Source: JAIBJN01 sp963838795 (lineage in GTDB: Bacteria > Actinomycetota > Thermoleophilia > Gaiellales > Gaiellaceae). From it: a DNA stretch of 64,000 bases. The notes under the pieces are model-generated. The model had not been told where the DNA came from. It saw only the letters and a list, made by a program, of their open reading frames with translations, and made no database searches. Where the stretch lies: contig CAWISL010000005.1 in NCBI GenBank assembly GCA_963838795.1, forward strand, positions 124,001 through 188,000. The letters run 5' to 3'. The position numbers and the translations under genes are program-made. How positions within the stretch are numbered: the first letter of the stretch is position 1; each line of letters starts with the position of its first letter. Shown in pieces: positions 1-8,810 of this stretch.

Positions 1-788
1 CCGGCTTCTTCGCGCTCGAGCTCCAGACGACCCTCACGAGCGGCGAGGCGACGTCGGCCTTCGGTTCGTCCGAAGCGGGCCTCGGGGACTGGCTCATCCC
101 GCTCGTCGTCGCCTCCCTGGCCGTCGGCGTGATCGGCCTCGTCATGCAGCAGCTCTTCCTGCGCTGGAACCAGGGCCAGGAGCTGCGTCAGGCGCTGATC
201 ACGATCGCGATCGGGATCATCATCGCCGACCAGACCTTGGCCCACTTCGGCGGCATCGCCGAGTCCCTGGCGGCACCCGACGTCTTCCCCGAGAGCGTCG
301 ACCTCCCGTTCTCCAACCTCACGTATCCCTTCTTCCGGATCTTCGTCCTCCTCGTCGCGATCGCCGTCGGGCTCGCCCTCTGGGCGATGATCCAGCGCAC
401 GCGCTTCGGCATGATCGTGCGCGCCGGCGTCGACGATCGGCAGATGGTCTCGGCGCTCGGGATCAACATCCAGCTCGTCTTCGCGAGCGCGTTCTTCCTC
501 GGCGCCATGCTCGCGGGCCTGGGCGGCGTCCTCGGCGGGACGATGATCTCGGTCGACAAGGCCAACGACACGCAGTACCTGCTCATCTCGCTGATCGTGG
601 TGATCATCGGCGGCATGGGGAGCCTGGCCGGAGCGGCGATCGGCGCGCTCGCCCTCGGGTTGGTCGACTCCTTCGGCGACGTCTACCTGCCCGCGGGCTA
701 CACGAACTACTCGATCCTGCTCATCTTCGGGCTGCTCGTGCTCGTGCTCGCGATACGGCCTCAGGGGCTCCTCGGGAGACCCGGGTGA
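1..788 (+). CDS. Branched-chain amino acid-type ABC transporter permease (LivH family), 5' truncated by window edge
   Basis: Open reading frame is already open at base 3 and has no start inside the window before residues that are clearly coding, so the gene begins upstream. The product is a hydrophobic membrane permease with about six visible membrane segments and the LivH-type loop with a glycine-rich LAGLGGVLGG stretch followed by IGGMGSLAGA near the C-terminus. With the next four genes it forms a complete HAAT-type importer. The substrate of such transporters cannot be read from the permease; the neighbouring catabolic genes suggest something other than leucine. Confidence 0.93.
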   Translation, partial: GFFALELQTTLTSGEATSAFGSSEAGLGDWLIPLVVASLAVGVIGLVMQQLFLRWNQGQELRQALITIAIGIIIADQTLAHFGGIAESLAAPDVFPESVDLPFSNLTYPFFRIFVLLVAIAVGLALWAMIQRTRFGMIVRAGVDDRQMVSALGINIQLVFASAFFLGAMLAGLGGVLGGTMISVDKANDTQYLLISLIVVIIGGMGSLAGAAIGALALGLVDSFGDVYLPAGYTNYSILLIFGLLVLVLAIRPQGLLGRPG

Positions 789-1852
789 ACCGATCCGCCC
801 TGACCGTAGAGCGCGCCCTCTGGTGGGGACCGGGGCTCGTGCTCGTGCTCGTCCTCTTGGTCGCACCGCTGCTCTTCTCCGACTTCTACCTGAGCCAGGT
901 GATCACCAAGGCGCTCTGGCTCGGAATCGCGGCGGCCAGCCTGATCTTCCTCGCCGCCTACGTGGGGATGGTCTCGCTCGGCCAGGTTGCCCTCTACGGG
1001 ATCGCCGGCTTCACGATGGCCAACCTCGCCGCCGCCGACGGCGGCTCGCCGATTGCGTGGGGACCGTGGCCGGCCACCGTCGCGGGCATCCTCGCCGCCG
1101 TCGGCGCCGGGCTCTTCATCGGCGCGATCGCGAGCCGCAGCTACGGGATCTACTTCCTGATGATCACCCTCGCCGTGGGCGTTCTCGCCTACTACTTCTT
1201 CGCCCAGGTGACGCAGCTCTCGGGCTTCGGCGGCGTCAACAACGTTACCCGCCCGGGCATCGTCTCGAACCCGGTGAGGGATCCCGTGAACCTCTTCTAC
1301 ATCGCGCTCGTGGCTTCGGCGGCGGTGTACCTCTTCGTCCGCTACCTGGCGCGCACGCCCTTCGGCCTCGCGCTCCAGGGCGTCCGGGACGACCCGTCCC
1401 GCATGCGGGCGCTCGGATACAACGTGCCGCTCCTGCGGATGCTCGCGTTCGGCCTCGGTGCGCTGATCGCGTCGTTCGCGGGGATTCTCTCGGTCTGGTG
1501 GAACACCCGAATCTCGCCCGGCTCGATCGACCTCACGCGGACGATCGACGTGCTGGTCATCGCGGTGATCGGAGGGCTCTACCGGCTGGAGGGAGCGTGG
1601 GTCGGGGCGTTCGTGTTCGCGGCCCTGGACAACTGGACCCGGGGCCTCGACATCGTCGGTCAACGCTTCAACACCGTGGTCGGGGCGATCTTCCTGGCCA
1701 TCGTCCTCGTGTCACCGGGAGGGCTCATGGGGATCTGGAAGGCGATCACCGAGTTCCTCGCAAGCCGACTCTCGGGCCGACCACCGGCACAGCCCTCAGC
1801 GGGCCCGGCGGACGAGGCCCGACCGGCATCGGACAGTCCACAGCCGTCATGA
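785..1852 (+). CDS. Branched-chain amino acid-type ABC transporter permease (LivM family)
   Basis: 355-residue integral membrane protein; second permease of the importer. The GTG start overlaps the TGA stop of the preceding permease (GTGA), indicating translational coupling. About ten hydrophobic segments; the LivM-type loop (RTPFGLALQGVRDDPSRMRALGYN, here in shortened description around residues 185-210) and a conserved VIGGLYRLEGAWVGA segment near residue 260 identify the family. The last ~30 residues are proline/alanine-rich and probably disordered. Confidence 0.93.
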   Translation: MNRSALTVERALWWGPGLVLVLVLLVAPLLFSDFYLSQVITKALWLGIAAASLIFLAAYVGMVSLGQVALYGIAGFTMANLAAADGGSPIAWGPWPATVAGILAAVGAGLFIGAIASRSYGIYFLMITLAVGVLAYYFFAQVTQLSGFGGVNNVTRPGIVSNPVRDPVNLFYIALVASAAVYLFVRYLARTPFGLALQGVRDDPSRMRALGYNVPLLRMLAFGLGALIASFAGILSVWWNTRISPGSIDLTRTIDVLVIAVIGGLYRLEGAWVGAFVFAALDNWTRGLDIVGQRFNTVVGAIFLAIVLVSPGGLMGIWKAITEFLASRLSGRPPAQPSAGPADEARPASDSPQPS

Positions 1853-1946
1853 CGGAGAAGGGAGGAACAACGCGCGCCAACCGCTCGACGGGAACCCCGG
1901 CCGGCAACCGGGCGTTCGGATGGATCCAACAGGAGGAGAGGTAGGA

Positions 1947-3365
1947 ATGAGAGTTTCCACCGAGGGCGGGAAGGCCCGGTTCTGGGCACTGCTCGCCGTG
2001 CTCGTGCTCGTCTTCGCGGCGACCGTCGCAGCCTGCGGCGGTGACGACGATGACGGCGAGGAGGCAACCCCGACCGACACAGGCGGGGGTACCGACGGCG
2101 ACGCGAGCGGAGAGCCCATCAAGATCGGCGTCTTCGCGAACAACGAGGGCGCGTTCGCGCCCTTCGAAGGCCAGACCTGGGGCGGAGCGATGCTCCCGCT
2201 GATCAACCGCGGGGCCACCCCCGTCAGCGGCGACTCGACCGAAGGCGTCGAGAACGCCACGATCGCCGGGCACCCCGTCGAGATCGTCTACGGCGGTTCG
2301 GACTCGACCCCGGACAAGGCGGTCGAAGAGGCCCGGCGGCTGGTCGAGCAGGAGCAGGTCGACATCCTGGTAGGGCCGCTGTCGGGGAGCGAGGGCATCG
2401 CCGTCGCCGAATATTCCAAGGAGCAGCCGGGAGTCACGTTCGTGAACGGCATCTCGGGCGCGCAGGACACGACGCTCAAGGTCCGCTCACCGAACTTCTT
2501 CCGCTTCCACAACGACGGCACCCAGTGGACGGCCGGCCTGGGCAACTACGCCTACAACGAGCTCGGCTGGCGAAACGTCGTCACGATCGGAGACGACTAC
2601 GACTTCCCGTACTCGCAGATCGCCGGCTTCGTGGCCGAGTTCTGCTCGATCGGTGGGAACGTCACCGAGCGGCTGTGGCCGCCGCTGGGCGAGGAGGACT
2701 ACTCCTCGTACATCACGCAGATCCCCGAGGACGTCGACGGCTTCTTCATGGGCGTCGGCGGCACCGGGACCGTTGCCTTCGTGAAGCAATACGGGCAGCT
2801 GCGCGGCAACCTGGCCGACAAGATCATGGGCGGCATCTTCATGACCGACCCCGTGATCCTCGAAGAGCTCGGGGACCAGGTCGTCGGAGTCGTGACGGCC
2901 GGCATGACAGCGGGTGACTCGCAGGAGCCCGCCTACATCGAGTACACGGAGCAGATCGCGGAGGCGTATCCGGAGCTCGAAGGCACCGGCTCGAGCGTGT
3001 TCTTCTACGGCTACTACACGGCGATGGAGGCGATCGCGCAGGCGCTCGAGCAGGTCGACGGCGACCTCTCGGACGATCACGCAGCGTTCCGTGAGGCGCT
3101 GGCGAATCTTGAGCTGGACGCCCCGCTGGGGCCGATCACGCTCGACGAGAACCGCCAGGCGGTCATGGACAACTTCCTGCAGCAGATCGTCGAGGACCAG
3201 AACGGTGACGGCGTCCCCGACGTGCAGACACTCGCCACGATCCCGGAGGTCGACCAGACGTTCGCGGGCGCGTTCAGCCCGGAGACGCCTTCGCCCGACC
3301 GGGAGAACCCCGAGTGCGTGGAGGGAACGCCTCCTCCGTGGACGGAGCAAGGCGGAGGCGGCTAG
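1947..3365 (+). CDS. ABC transporter substrate-binding lipoprotein (Peripla_BP_6 type)
   Basis: 472 residues. An in-frame ATG exists at 1920, but AGGAGGAGAG at 1931-1940 sits just before ATG 1947, and starting there gives a proper signal peptide: charged N-terminus, hydrophobic core, and a lipobox VAAC with the lipidated Cys near residue 30. A short acidic/Gly/Thr linker (CGGDDDDG...) follows, then the bilobed receptor domain characteristic of LivJ-like proteins (GPLSGSEGIAVAEYS region, FVNGISG). It is the extracytoplasmic receptor of the flanking permeases and ATPases. Confidence 0.93.
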   Translation: MRVSTEGGKARFWALLAVLVLVFAATVAACGGDDDDGEEATPTDTGGGTDGDASGEPIKIGVFANNEGAFAPFEGQTWGGAMLPLINRGATPVSGDSTEGVENATIAGHPVEIVYGGSDSTPDKAVEEARRLVEQEQVDILVGPLSGSEGIAVAEYSKEQPGVTFVNGISGAQDTTLKVRSPNFFRFHNDGTQWTAGLGNYAYNELGWRNVVTIGDDYDFPYSQIAGFVAEFCSIGGNVTERLWPPLGEEDYSSYITQIPEDVDGFFMGVGGTGTVAFVKQYGQLRGNLADKIMGGIFMTDPVILEELGDQVVGVVTAGMTAGDSQEPAYIEYTEQIAEAYPELEGTGSSVFFYGYYTAMEAIAQALEQVDGDLSDDHAAFREALANLELDAPLGPITLDENRQAVMDNFLQQIVEDQNGDGVPDVQTLATIPEVDQTFAGAFSPETPSPDRENPECVEGTPPPWTEQGGGG

Positions 3366-3375
3366 CGAGCCCGTC

Positions 3376-4164
3376 GTGACCGTCGCAGCGACACAGCCCC
3401 AGAGCGCCGAGCCGATCGTCCGCCTCCGCGGCGTCGGCCGGCGCTTCGGGGGCGTCCACGCCGTTCGCGACGTCGACCTCGACGTCTATCCCGGCGAGCG
3501 CCGGGCGCTCCTCGGTCCGAACGGCGCCGGGAAGACGACGCTCTTCAACGTCATCTCCGGCGAGTTCCCGCCGACGGGAGGAACCGTCGAGCTGTTCGGA
3601 CGCGACGTCACGATCATGCCCGCCCGCAAGCGGGCGAGGCTCGGCCTCACCCGAACCTTCCAAACCTCGCGACTCTTCCTCGGCCTCTCGGTCGAGGACA
3701 ACCTCTACCTGGCCGCGTTGGGCCCACGGGGCGGGCACCTCCGCCCCGTGCGCCTACCCGGCCGCGACGGCCCCGTCCGCGAGCGGGCCCGCGAGCTCGC
3801 CGAGCGGATCGGGCTCAAGGACCAGCTCGGGACTCTCGTGGGCTCGCTCTCGCATGGCGAGCAGCGCCAGCTCGAGGTGGGCGTCGCACGCGCCAGCGAC
3901 CCGAAGATCATGATGCTGGACGAGCCGGCGGCAGGCCTCTCTCGCGGCGAGCGCGTCCTGCTGACGGACCTGCTGCTGGCGCTCGACCGAGACGTCACCC
4001 TCATCCTCATCGAGCACGACATGGACGTCGCGCTGACGGTGGCGGAGCGGGTGACGATGATGCACGACGGACGCGTGATCGTCGAGGGCACGCCGGCCGA
4101 GATCCGCGCCAACCAGGAGGTGCACGACCTCTACCTCGGAAAGCATCACTACGCCGATGAGTGA
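3376..4164 (+). CDS. ABC transporter ATP-binding protein (LivG family)
   Basis: 262 residues from GTG 3376, 11 bases after the receptor gene; the frame is open far upstream inside that gene, but homology begins at VRLRGVGRRFGG. Walker A GPNGAGKT (residues 47-54), signature LSHGEQ (158-163), Walker B KIMMLDEP (177-184) and the switch histidine in LIEHDM are all present. The C-terminal segment (GKHHYADE) is typical of LivG. It overlaps the next ATPase by 8 bases. Predicted to pair with the LivF subunit under the two permeases. Confidence 0.94.
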   Translation: MTVAATQPQSAEPIVRLRGVGRRFGGVHAVRDVDLDVYPGERRALLGPNGAGKTTLFNVISGEFPPTGGTVELFGRDVTIMPARKRARLGLTRTFQTSRLFLGLSVEDNLYLAALGPRGGHLRPVRLPGRDGPVRERARELAERIGLKDQLGTLVGSLSHGEQRQLEVGVARASDPKIMMLDEPAAGLSRGERVLLTDLLLALDRDVTLILIEHDMDVALTVAERVTMMHDGRVIVEGTPAEIRANQEVHDLYLGKHHYADE

Positions 4165-4882
4165 TCCCGTCCTCGCCCTGGAGAAGGTCAACGCCTACTA
4201 CGGGCGCGGGCAGGTCCTGCACGACGTCGGCTTCGAGATGGGCCGCGAGCCGGTCGCCGTGATCGGCCGCAACGGCATGGGGAAGACGACGCTGTGCCTC
4301 GCCATCATGGGCCTGATGGCCCACGCGGATGGCTCCGTCCGCTTCGAGGGGCAGGAGCTCATGGGCCGCGCCCCCTACAAGATCTCCGGCGCCGGGATCG
4401 GATACGTGCCGCAGGGCCGGCGCCTCTTCCCCTCGCTCTCGACGGAGGAGCACCTCGACATGCTCGGCGAGGGCAGCGGCGGCCGCTGGACGAAGGAGGC
4501 GCTCTGGAAGCTGTTCCCGCGGCTCGCGGAGCGCCGCAAGATCAGCGGCGCCCAGCTCTCCGGCGGGGAGCAGCAGATGTTGGCCATCGCCCGCGCGCTC
4601 TACGGCAATCCCAAGCTTCTGATCATGGACGAGCCCTCCGAGGGGCTCGCGCCGGCAATCGTCGAGAGCCTCGTCGAGACGTGCCTGAACCTGGTCGAGG
4701 AGGGGGTCGGGCTTCTCCTCGTCGAGCAGAACCTCGGCGTCGCCACGTCGCTCGCAGGGCGGCAGCTGATCATGGTCGCGGGCGAGATCGCGGCCGAGAC
4801 GACCGCCGAGGCGCTTCTTGCCGACCCCGACGCCCAGCAGCGCTACCTCGGCGTGACCCGCGTGGAAGGAGCCGTGGCCTAG
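4157..4882 (+). CDS. ABC transporter ATP-binding protein (LivF family)
   Basis: 241 residues. Walker A GRNGMGKT (37-44), Q-loop region VPQGRRLFP, signature LSGGEQ (134-139), Walker B KLLIMDEP (153-160). VPQGRRLFPSL is typical of LivF rather than LivG. The start overlaps the end of livG, and it ends 5 bases before the first UPF0261 gene, so transporter and catabolic genes look like one transcript. Confidence 0.94.
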   Translation: MSDPVLALEKVNAYYGRGQVLHDVGFEMGREPVAVIGRNGMGKTTLCLAIMGLMAHADGSVRFEGQELMGRAPYKISGAGIGYVPQGRRLFPSLSTEEHLDMLGEGSGGRWTKEALWKLFPRLAERRKISGAQLSGGEQQMLAIARALYGNPKLLIMDEPSEGLAPAIVESLVETCLNLVEEGVGLLLVEQNLGVATSLAGRQLIMVAGEIAAETTAEALLADPDAQQRYLGVTRVEGAVA

Positions 4883-4887
4883 ACATC

Positions 4888-6120
4888 GTGGCCAGCGTCG
4901 TCCTGCTCGGCACGCTCGACACGAAGGGGAACGAGTACGCGTTCCTGCGTTCGCTGCTGGACGGCCACGGCGTCGAGACGATCCTGGTCGACACCGGCGT
5001 TCTCGGGGAGCCTCGCACTCCCCCGGACGTGACGCGCGACGATGTGGCGCGGGCAGCCGGCGCCGACGTCGGCGCGCTCGCCGCCGCGGGCGACCGCGGG
5101 GCCGCGGTGGCGACGATGGCGCGCGGCGCGGCCGAGATCGTCTCGCGGCTCTACGCCGACGAGCGTCTCGACGGCGTCCTCGCGCTCGGAGGCTCGGGCG
5201 GGACGGCAGTCGCCGCCGAGGCCATGCAGGCGCTGCCCGTCGGGGTCCCGAAGCTCATCGTCTCGACAATGGCCTCGGGCGACACCCGCCCCTACGTGGG
5301 CGCGACCGACGTGACGATGACGTACTCCGTCGTCGACATCGCCGGGATCAACGCCGTCTCGTCCCGCATCCTGGCCAACGCCGCGGCCGCCATGGCGGGC
5401 ATGGTGAAGTCGGAGCCGCCTTCGGTCGAGGGCGGGAAGCCACTCGTCGGGGCGACGATGTTCGGGGTCACGACACCGTGTGTGACCGAGGCCCGGGAGC
5501 GCCTCGAGGAGCTCGGCTACGAAGTGCTCGTCTTCCACGCCACCGGCACGGGCGGGCAGTCGATGGAGGCGCTCATGCGGAGCGGCTTCATCACCGCCTC
5601 GCTGGACGTCACGACAACCGAGCTTGCGGATGACCTCGTCGGCGGCGTTCTTTCCGCGGGCCCCGACCGGCTCGAGGCCGGCGGCGAGCTCGGGATTCCC
5701 CAGGTCGTCTCCCTGGGTGCGCTCGACATGGTCAACTTCGGCGCTGTCGAGACGGTGCCGGTCCAGTTCCACGACCGGCTCCTCTACAAGCACAACCCGA
5801 CGGTCACCCTCATGCGCACGACACCGGAGGAGTGCGCCGAGCTCGGGCGGCGCATCGGCCGCAAGCTCTCGGCGGCAACCGGGCCCGTGACGCTGTTCAT
5901 CCCGCTTCGCGGAGTGTCGCTCATCGCCGTGGACGGCCAGGTCTTCCACGATCCGGAGGCCGACCAGGCGCTCTTCGACGGCCTTCGCGAGACGCTCGAT
6001 CCCGACGTGGACGTGCGCGAGCTGGACACGGACATCAACGACCCCGCCTTCGCCCAGGCAATGGTCGACACCCTCCACGAGCACTATCGGGCCTGGACGG
6101 CCGGGGGAGTGCGAGCATGA
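4888..6120 (+). CDS. UPF0261 / Tm-1-like ATP-binding family protein, copy 1
   Basis: 410 residues from GTG 4888; the frame is open further upstream inside livF but homology starts at LLGTLDTKGNEY (residues 6-17), the N-terminal signature of UPF0261. The family is related to the N-terminal ATP-binding domain of tomato Tm-1; its bacterial function is not established. Other family landmarks visible are GGSGGTAVAAEAM (about 115), STMASGDTRPYVG (about 140) and a C-terminal HEHYRAW. Its ATGA stop/start overlap with the TIM-barrel gene that follows is the usual pairing for this family, and the two proteins probably work together. A second copy lies at 10592-11830. Confidence 0.88.
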   Translation: MASVVLLGTLDTKGNEYAFLRSLLDGHGVETILVDTGVLGEPRTPPDVTRDDVARAAGADVGALAAAGDRGAAVATMARGAAEIVSRLYADERLDGVLALGGSGGTAVAAEAMQALPVGVPKLIVSTMASGDTRPYVGATDVTMTYSVVDIAGINAVSSRILANAAAAMAGMVKSEPPSVEGGKPLVGATMFGVTTPCVTEARERLEELGYEVLVFHATGTGGQSMEALMRSGFITASLDVTTTELADDLVGGVLSAGPDRLEAGGELGIPQVVSLGALDMVNFGAVETVPVQFHDRLLYKHNPTVTLMRTTPEECAELGRRIGRKLSAATGPVTLFIPLRGVSLIAVDGQVFHDPEADQALFDGLRETLDPDVDVRELDTDINDPAFAQAMVDTLHEHYRAWTAGGVRA

Positions 6121-6962
6121 CGCGCGCGCAGGCTCTGGAACGCCTCCGGGCGCAGGTCCGGGAGGGCCGGCCGATCGTCGGCGCAGGCGCCGGGACGGGG
6201 CTCTCGGCGAAGTGCGCCGAGGCCGGCGGCGCCGACCTCATCATCATCTACAACTCCGGGCGCTATCGCATGGCGGGCAGGGGATCGCTCGCGGGCCTCC
6301 TCCCCTACGGCGACGCCAACGCGATCGTCATGGAGATGGCCGGCGAAGTGCTCCCCGTCGTGGAGTCGACGCCCGTCCTCGCCGGCGTCTGCGGCACGGA
6401 CCCGTTTCGCCTCATGCCGGTCTTCCTCCGGCAGCTGCGGGAGGCTGGCTTCACGGGAGTCCAGAACTTTCCCACCGTCGGCCTCATCGACGGCACGTTC
6501 CGTCAAAACCTCGAGGAGACGGGCATGAGCTACGCGCGCGAGGTGGACGCCATCCGCGCCGCCCGTGAGCTCGACCTCCTTACGTGCCCCTACGTCTTCA
6601 CCCCGGGCGACGCCCGAGCGATGGCGGAGGCGGGAGCCGACGTACTGGTTCCGCACATGGGCCTGACGACAGGAGGGACGATCGGCGCCGGGACCGCGAA
6701 AACGCTGGACGAGTCGATCGAGCTCATCCAGGCCATGCACGACGCAGCCGTGGAGATCGCGCCCGACATCCTCGTGCTCTGCCACGGCGGCCCGATCGCC
6801 GAGCCCGAGGACGCCGCCTACGTGCTCGAGCGCACGCGCGGCGTCGTTGGCTTCTTCGGCGCCTCGAGCATGGAGCGGCTCCCGACCGAAGTCGCGTTGA
6901 CCGAGACCGTGAAGCGCTTCAAGGCTATTCCGGCCCGGCCGAGGGAAGGAGAGCGCGTATGA
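6117..6962 (+). CDS. Phosphoenolpyruvate hydrolase-like TIM-barrel protein (PF09370-type)
   Basis: 281 residues; ATG 6117 overlaps the preceding stop as ATGA. The motif DLIIIYNSGRYRM (around residues 40-52), the LPYGDANAIV segment and the C-terminal LCHGGPIAEPEDAAYVL ... GFFGASSMERLP are hallmarks of the family annotated as phosphoenolpyruvate hydrolase or TIM-barrel signal-transduction protein. The family is regularly encoded beside UPF0261 proteins, as here. The true reaction is uncertain; a (beta/alpha)8 enzyme acting on a phosphorylated or keto-acid intermediate is plausible. The next gene again starts in an ATGA overlap. Confidence 0.88.
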   Translation: MTRAQALERLRAQVREGRPIVGAGAGTGLSAKCAEAGGADLIIIYNSGRYRMAGRGSLAGLLPYGDANAIVMEMAGEVLPVVESTPVLAGVCGTDPFRLMPVFLRQLREAGFTGVQNFPTVGLIDGTFRQNLEETGMSYAREVDAIRAARELDLLTCPYVFTPGDARAMAEAGADVLVPHMGLTTGGTIGAGTAKTLDESIELIQAMHDAAVEIAPDILVLCHGGPIAEPEDAAYVLERTRGVVGFFGASSMERLPTEVALTETVKRFKAIPARPREGERV

Positions 6963-7363
6963 ACGGGAGGTTCGTCCACGAGGCCGACATCGAACGCGAG
7001 CAGCTCGACTGGGGAGGCCTCGCGTGGATCAGCCGGCCTCCTTCCACCGGAGCGCGGCAGCTCACCGTGATCGACGTGTCGCTCGAGCCCGGGCACGGCC
7101 ACGACTTTCACACGCACCCCGAGCAGGAGGAGGTCATCGTCGTCCAGGCAGGCGCGATCGAGCAGTGGCTCGAAGGCGAGAAGACGGTTCTCGGGCCGGG
7201 CGAGGCCGTCTTCATCGGCAGGGGCACCGTCCATGCCTCGTTCAACACGGGCCAGGAGACCGCACGCCTGACGGTCGCCCTCGGCCCGTGCATCGGCGAC
7301 GGAGGCTACGAGCTCGTCGACGTCTCTGGTGAGGAGCCCTGGAGGTCGCTGCGTACGCAGTGA
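6959..7363 (+). CDS. Small cupin-domain protein
   Basis: 134 residues; single cupin barrel. Motif 1 is seen as HDFHTHPEQEE (His, His and Glu metal ligands) and motif 2 as PGEAVFIGRGTVHASFN (final His ligand), so a bound divalent metal is expected. Start ATG 6959 overlaps the previous stop and the stop overlaps the next GTG start, so it is tightly embedded in the operon. Small cupins in carbohydrate clusters act as isomerases, lyases or sugar-binding proteins; nothing here tells which. Confidence 0.85.
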   Translation: MNGRFVHEADIEREQLDWGGLAWISRPPSTGARQLTVIDVSLEPGHGHDFHTHPEQEEVIVVQAGAIEQWLEGEKTVLGPGEAVFIGRGTVHASFNTGQETARLTVALGPCIGDGGYELVDVSGEEPWRSLRTQ

Positions 7364-8784
7364 GCGTCGACGCCCCCAAGATCGAGACTCTGGCGCGGGA
7401 TCTCCGCGACCTCGTCGGCTCCGACGCGGTCGTCGCCGACGCGGACGCCCTGGAGCGCTACTCCGCCGACACCTACTGGAAGGCGCTCGCGGCGCGGGCG
7501 CACGGCACTCCGCTCGGCCTCCCCGACGCCGCCGTCCTGCCGGCCGACGAAGCCGGCGTGGCGTCCGTGCTGCGCTTCGCCAACGAGCGGCGCCTTCCCG
7601 TCGTCCCGCGCGGCGGCGGCTCGGGAAGCCAGGGAGGGGCGGTCCCGGTCGGAGGAGGCATCCTCCTCGACCTCACGCGCCTCGATCGGATCGTCGAGAT
7701 CGACGAGGAATCGCTGACGGTCACCGCCGAGGCCGGCGTCAACGGCGAGATGCTCGAGCGCGCCCTCAACGAGCGAGGGCTCATGCTCCCCCATTACCCG
7801 GCCTCCGTCGACCTGGCGACCGTCGGCGGCTACGTCGCCGCGCGCGGCTCAGGGGTGCTCTCGACGCGCTACGGGAAGATCGAGGACCTCGTCCTCTCGC
7901 TCCGCGTCGCCCTCGCCGACGGCAGCCTGATCGAGACCGTCGCCGTCCCGAGGCATGCAGTCGGGCCGGAGCTGACGCAGCTCTTCGTCGGCTCCGAGGG
8001 CACGCTCGGCGTCGTCACCCGTGCGACCTTGCAGCTGGCCCCGCTCCCGGCGGCGCGGCGCTTCGAGGCGGTCTCGTTCGCGTCGGTGCCCGAAGGGATC
8101 GCCGCCGTGCGCTCCTGCATCTCCCGTGGGCTGCGCCCGTCGGTCGTTCGCATGTACGACGAGGTGGCGACGCGCACGTCGCTCGGCCCCGTCGTGGAGC
8201 GCGAGCTCGAGGGCGTTTGCACGGTCTTCTGCTGTGAAGGCGAGCCGGCCGTCGCCGACGCGGAGGCGGAGACGCTCCTCGCCGTGGCGCGCGAGCACGG
8301 CGGGGTCGTCCTCGACGGCGGGCTCGGCGAGACCTGGTGGCGGCGGCGGTACGAGTTCTACAAGCCCCCGCACCATCCGCAGCTTCCCTCGATCTGGGGA
8401 ACGATCGAAGCCGTCGCCCCCTACGCCCGCATCTACGACGTCTACCGGGCGGTGAAGACGGCGGTCGAGGCCCCCTACGCCGAGCACGGGCTCACGCTCA
8501 AGGTCCATTTCAGCCACTGGTATCCGTGGGGGACGATGATGTACGGGCGCTTCATCGTCCCGGACGGCGGGCCCGAGGCGATCGACCTCCACGACCGCAT
8601 CTGGGAGGACGCGGTGGCGGCGATGCTGAGGGCCGGCGGCGTCATGAACGACCACCACGGCGTCGGGCTGAAGCTCGCGCCGTACATGCGCGCCCAGCAC
8701 GGGTCGGCGCTCGACGTCCTGCGGCGGATCAAGGAGGTGCTCGACCCGAACCGGATCATGAACCCCGGCAAGCTCGATCTGTAA
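7360..8784 (+). CDS. FAD-binding oxidoreductase (glycolate oxidase GlcD / alkyl-DHAP synthase-like)
   Basis: 474 residues, GTG start overlapping the cupin stop. N-terminal FAD-binding_4 (PCMH) fold: VVPRGGGSGSQGGAVP around residues 82-97, then HYPASVDLATVGGYVAARGSG; C-terminal FAD-linked oxidase domain with NDHHGVG (about 428) and the terminal DPNRIMNPGKL. The NDHHG and SHWYPWG features resemble the alkyldihydroxyacetone-phosphate-synthase branch more than true GlcD. Expected to oxidise a 2-hydroxy acid or polyol intermediate; electron acceptor unknown. Confidence 0.88.
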   Translation: MSVDAPKIETLARDLRDLVGSDAVVADADALERYSADTYWKALAARAHGTPLGLPDAAVLPADEAGVASVLRFANERRLPVVPRGGGSGSQGGAVPVGGGILLDLTRLDRIVEIDEESLTVTAEAGVNGEMLERALNERGLMLPHYPASVDLATVGGYVAARGSGVLSTRYGKIEDLVLSLRVALADGSLIETVAVPRHAVGPELTQLFVGSEGTLGVVTRATLQLAPLPAARRFEAVSFASVPEGIAAVRSCISRGLRPSVVRMYDEVATRTSLGPVVERELEGVCTVFCCEGEPAVADAEAETLLAVAREHGGVVLDGGLGETWWRRRYEFYKPPHHPQLPSIWGTIEAVAPYARIYDVYRAVKTAVEAPYAEHGLTLKVHFSHWYPWGTMMYGRFIVPDGGPEAIDLHDRIWEDAVAAMLRAGGVMNDHHGVGLKLAPYMRAQHGSALDVLRRIKEVLDPNRIMNPGKLDL

Positions 8785-8810
8785 GGCAGTCGGCAACGCG
8801 AGGAGGACCG

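Noticed and set aside
761..1663. Long - strand ORF of 300 codons antisense to livM.
   Set aside because: Composition (Arg/Asp/Glu/His-rich, no motifs) is the usual antisense shadow of GC3-rich coding DNA; livM is clearly the real gene.
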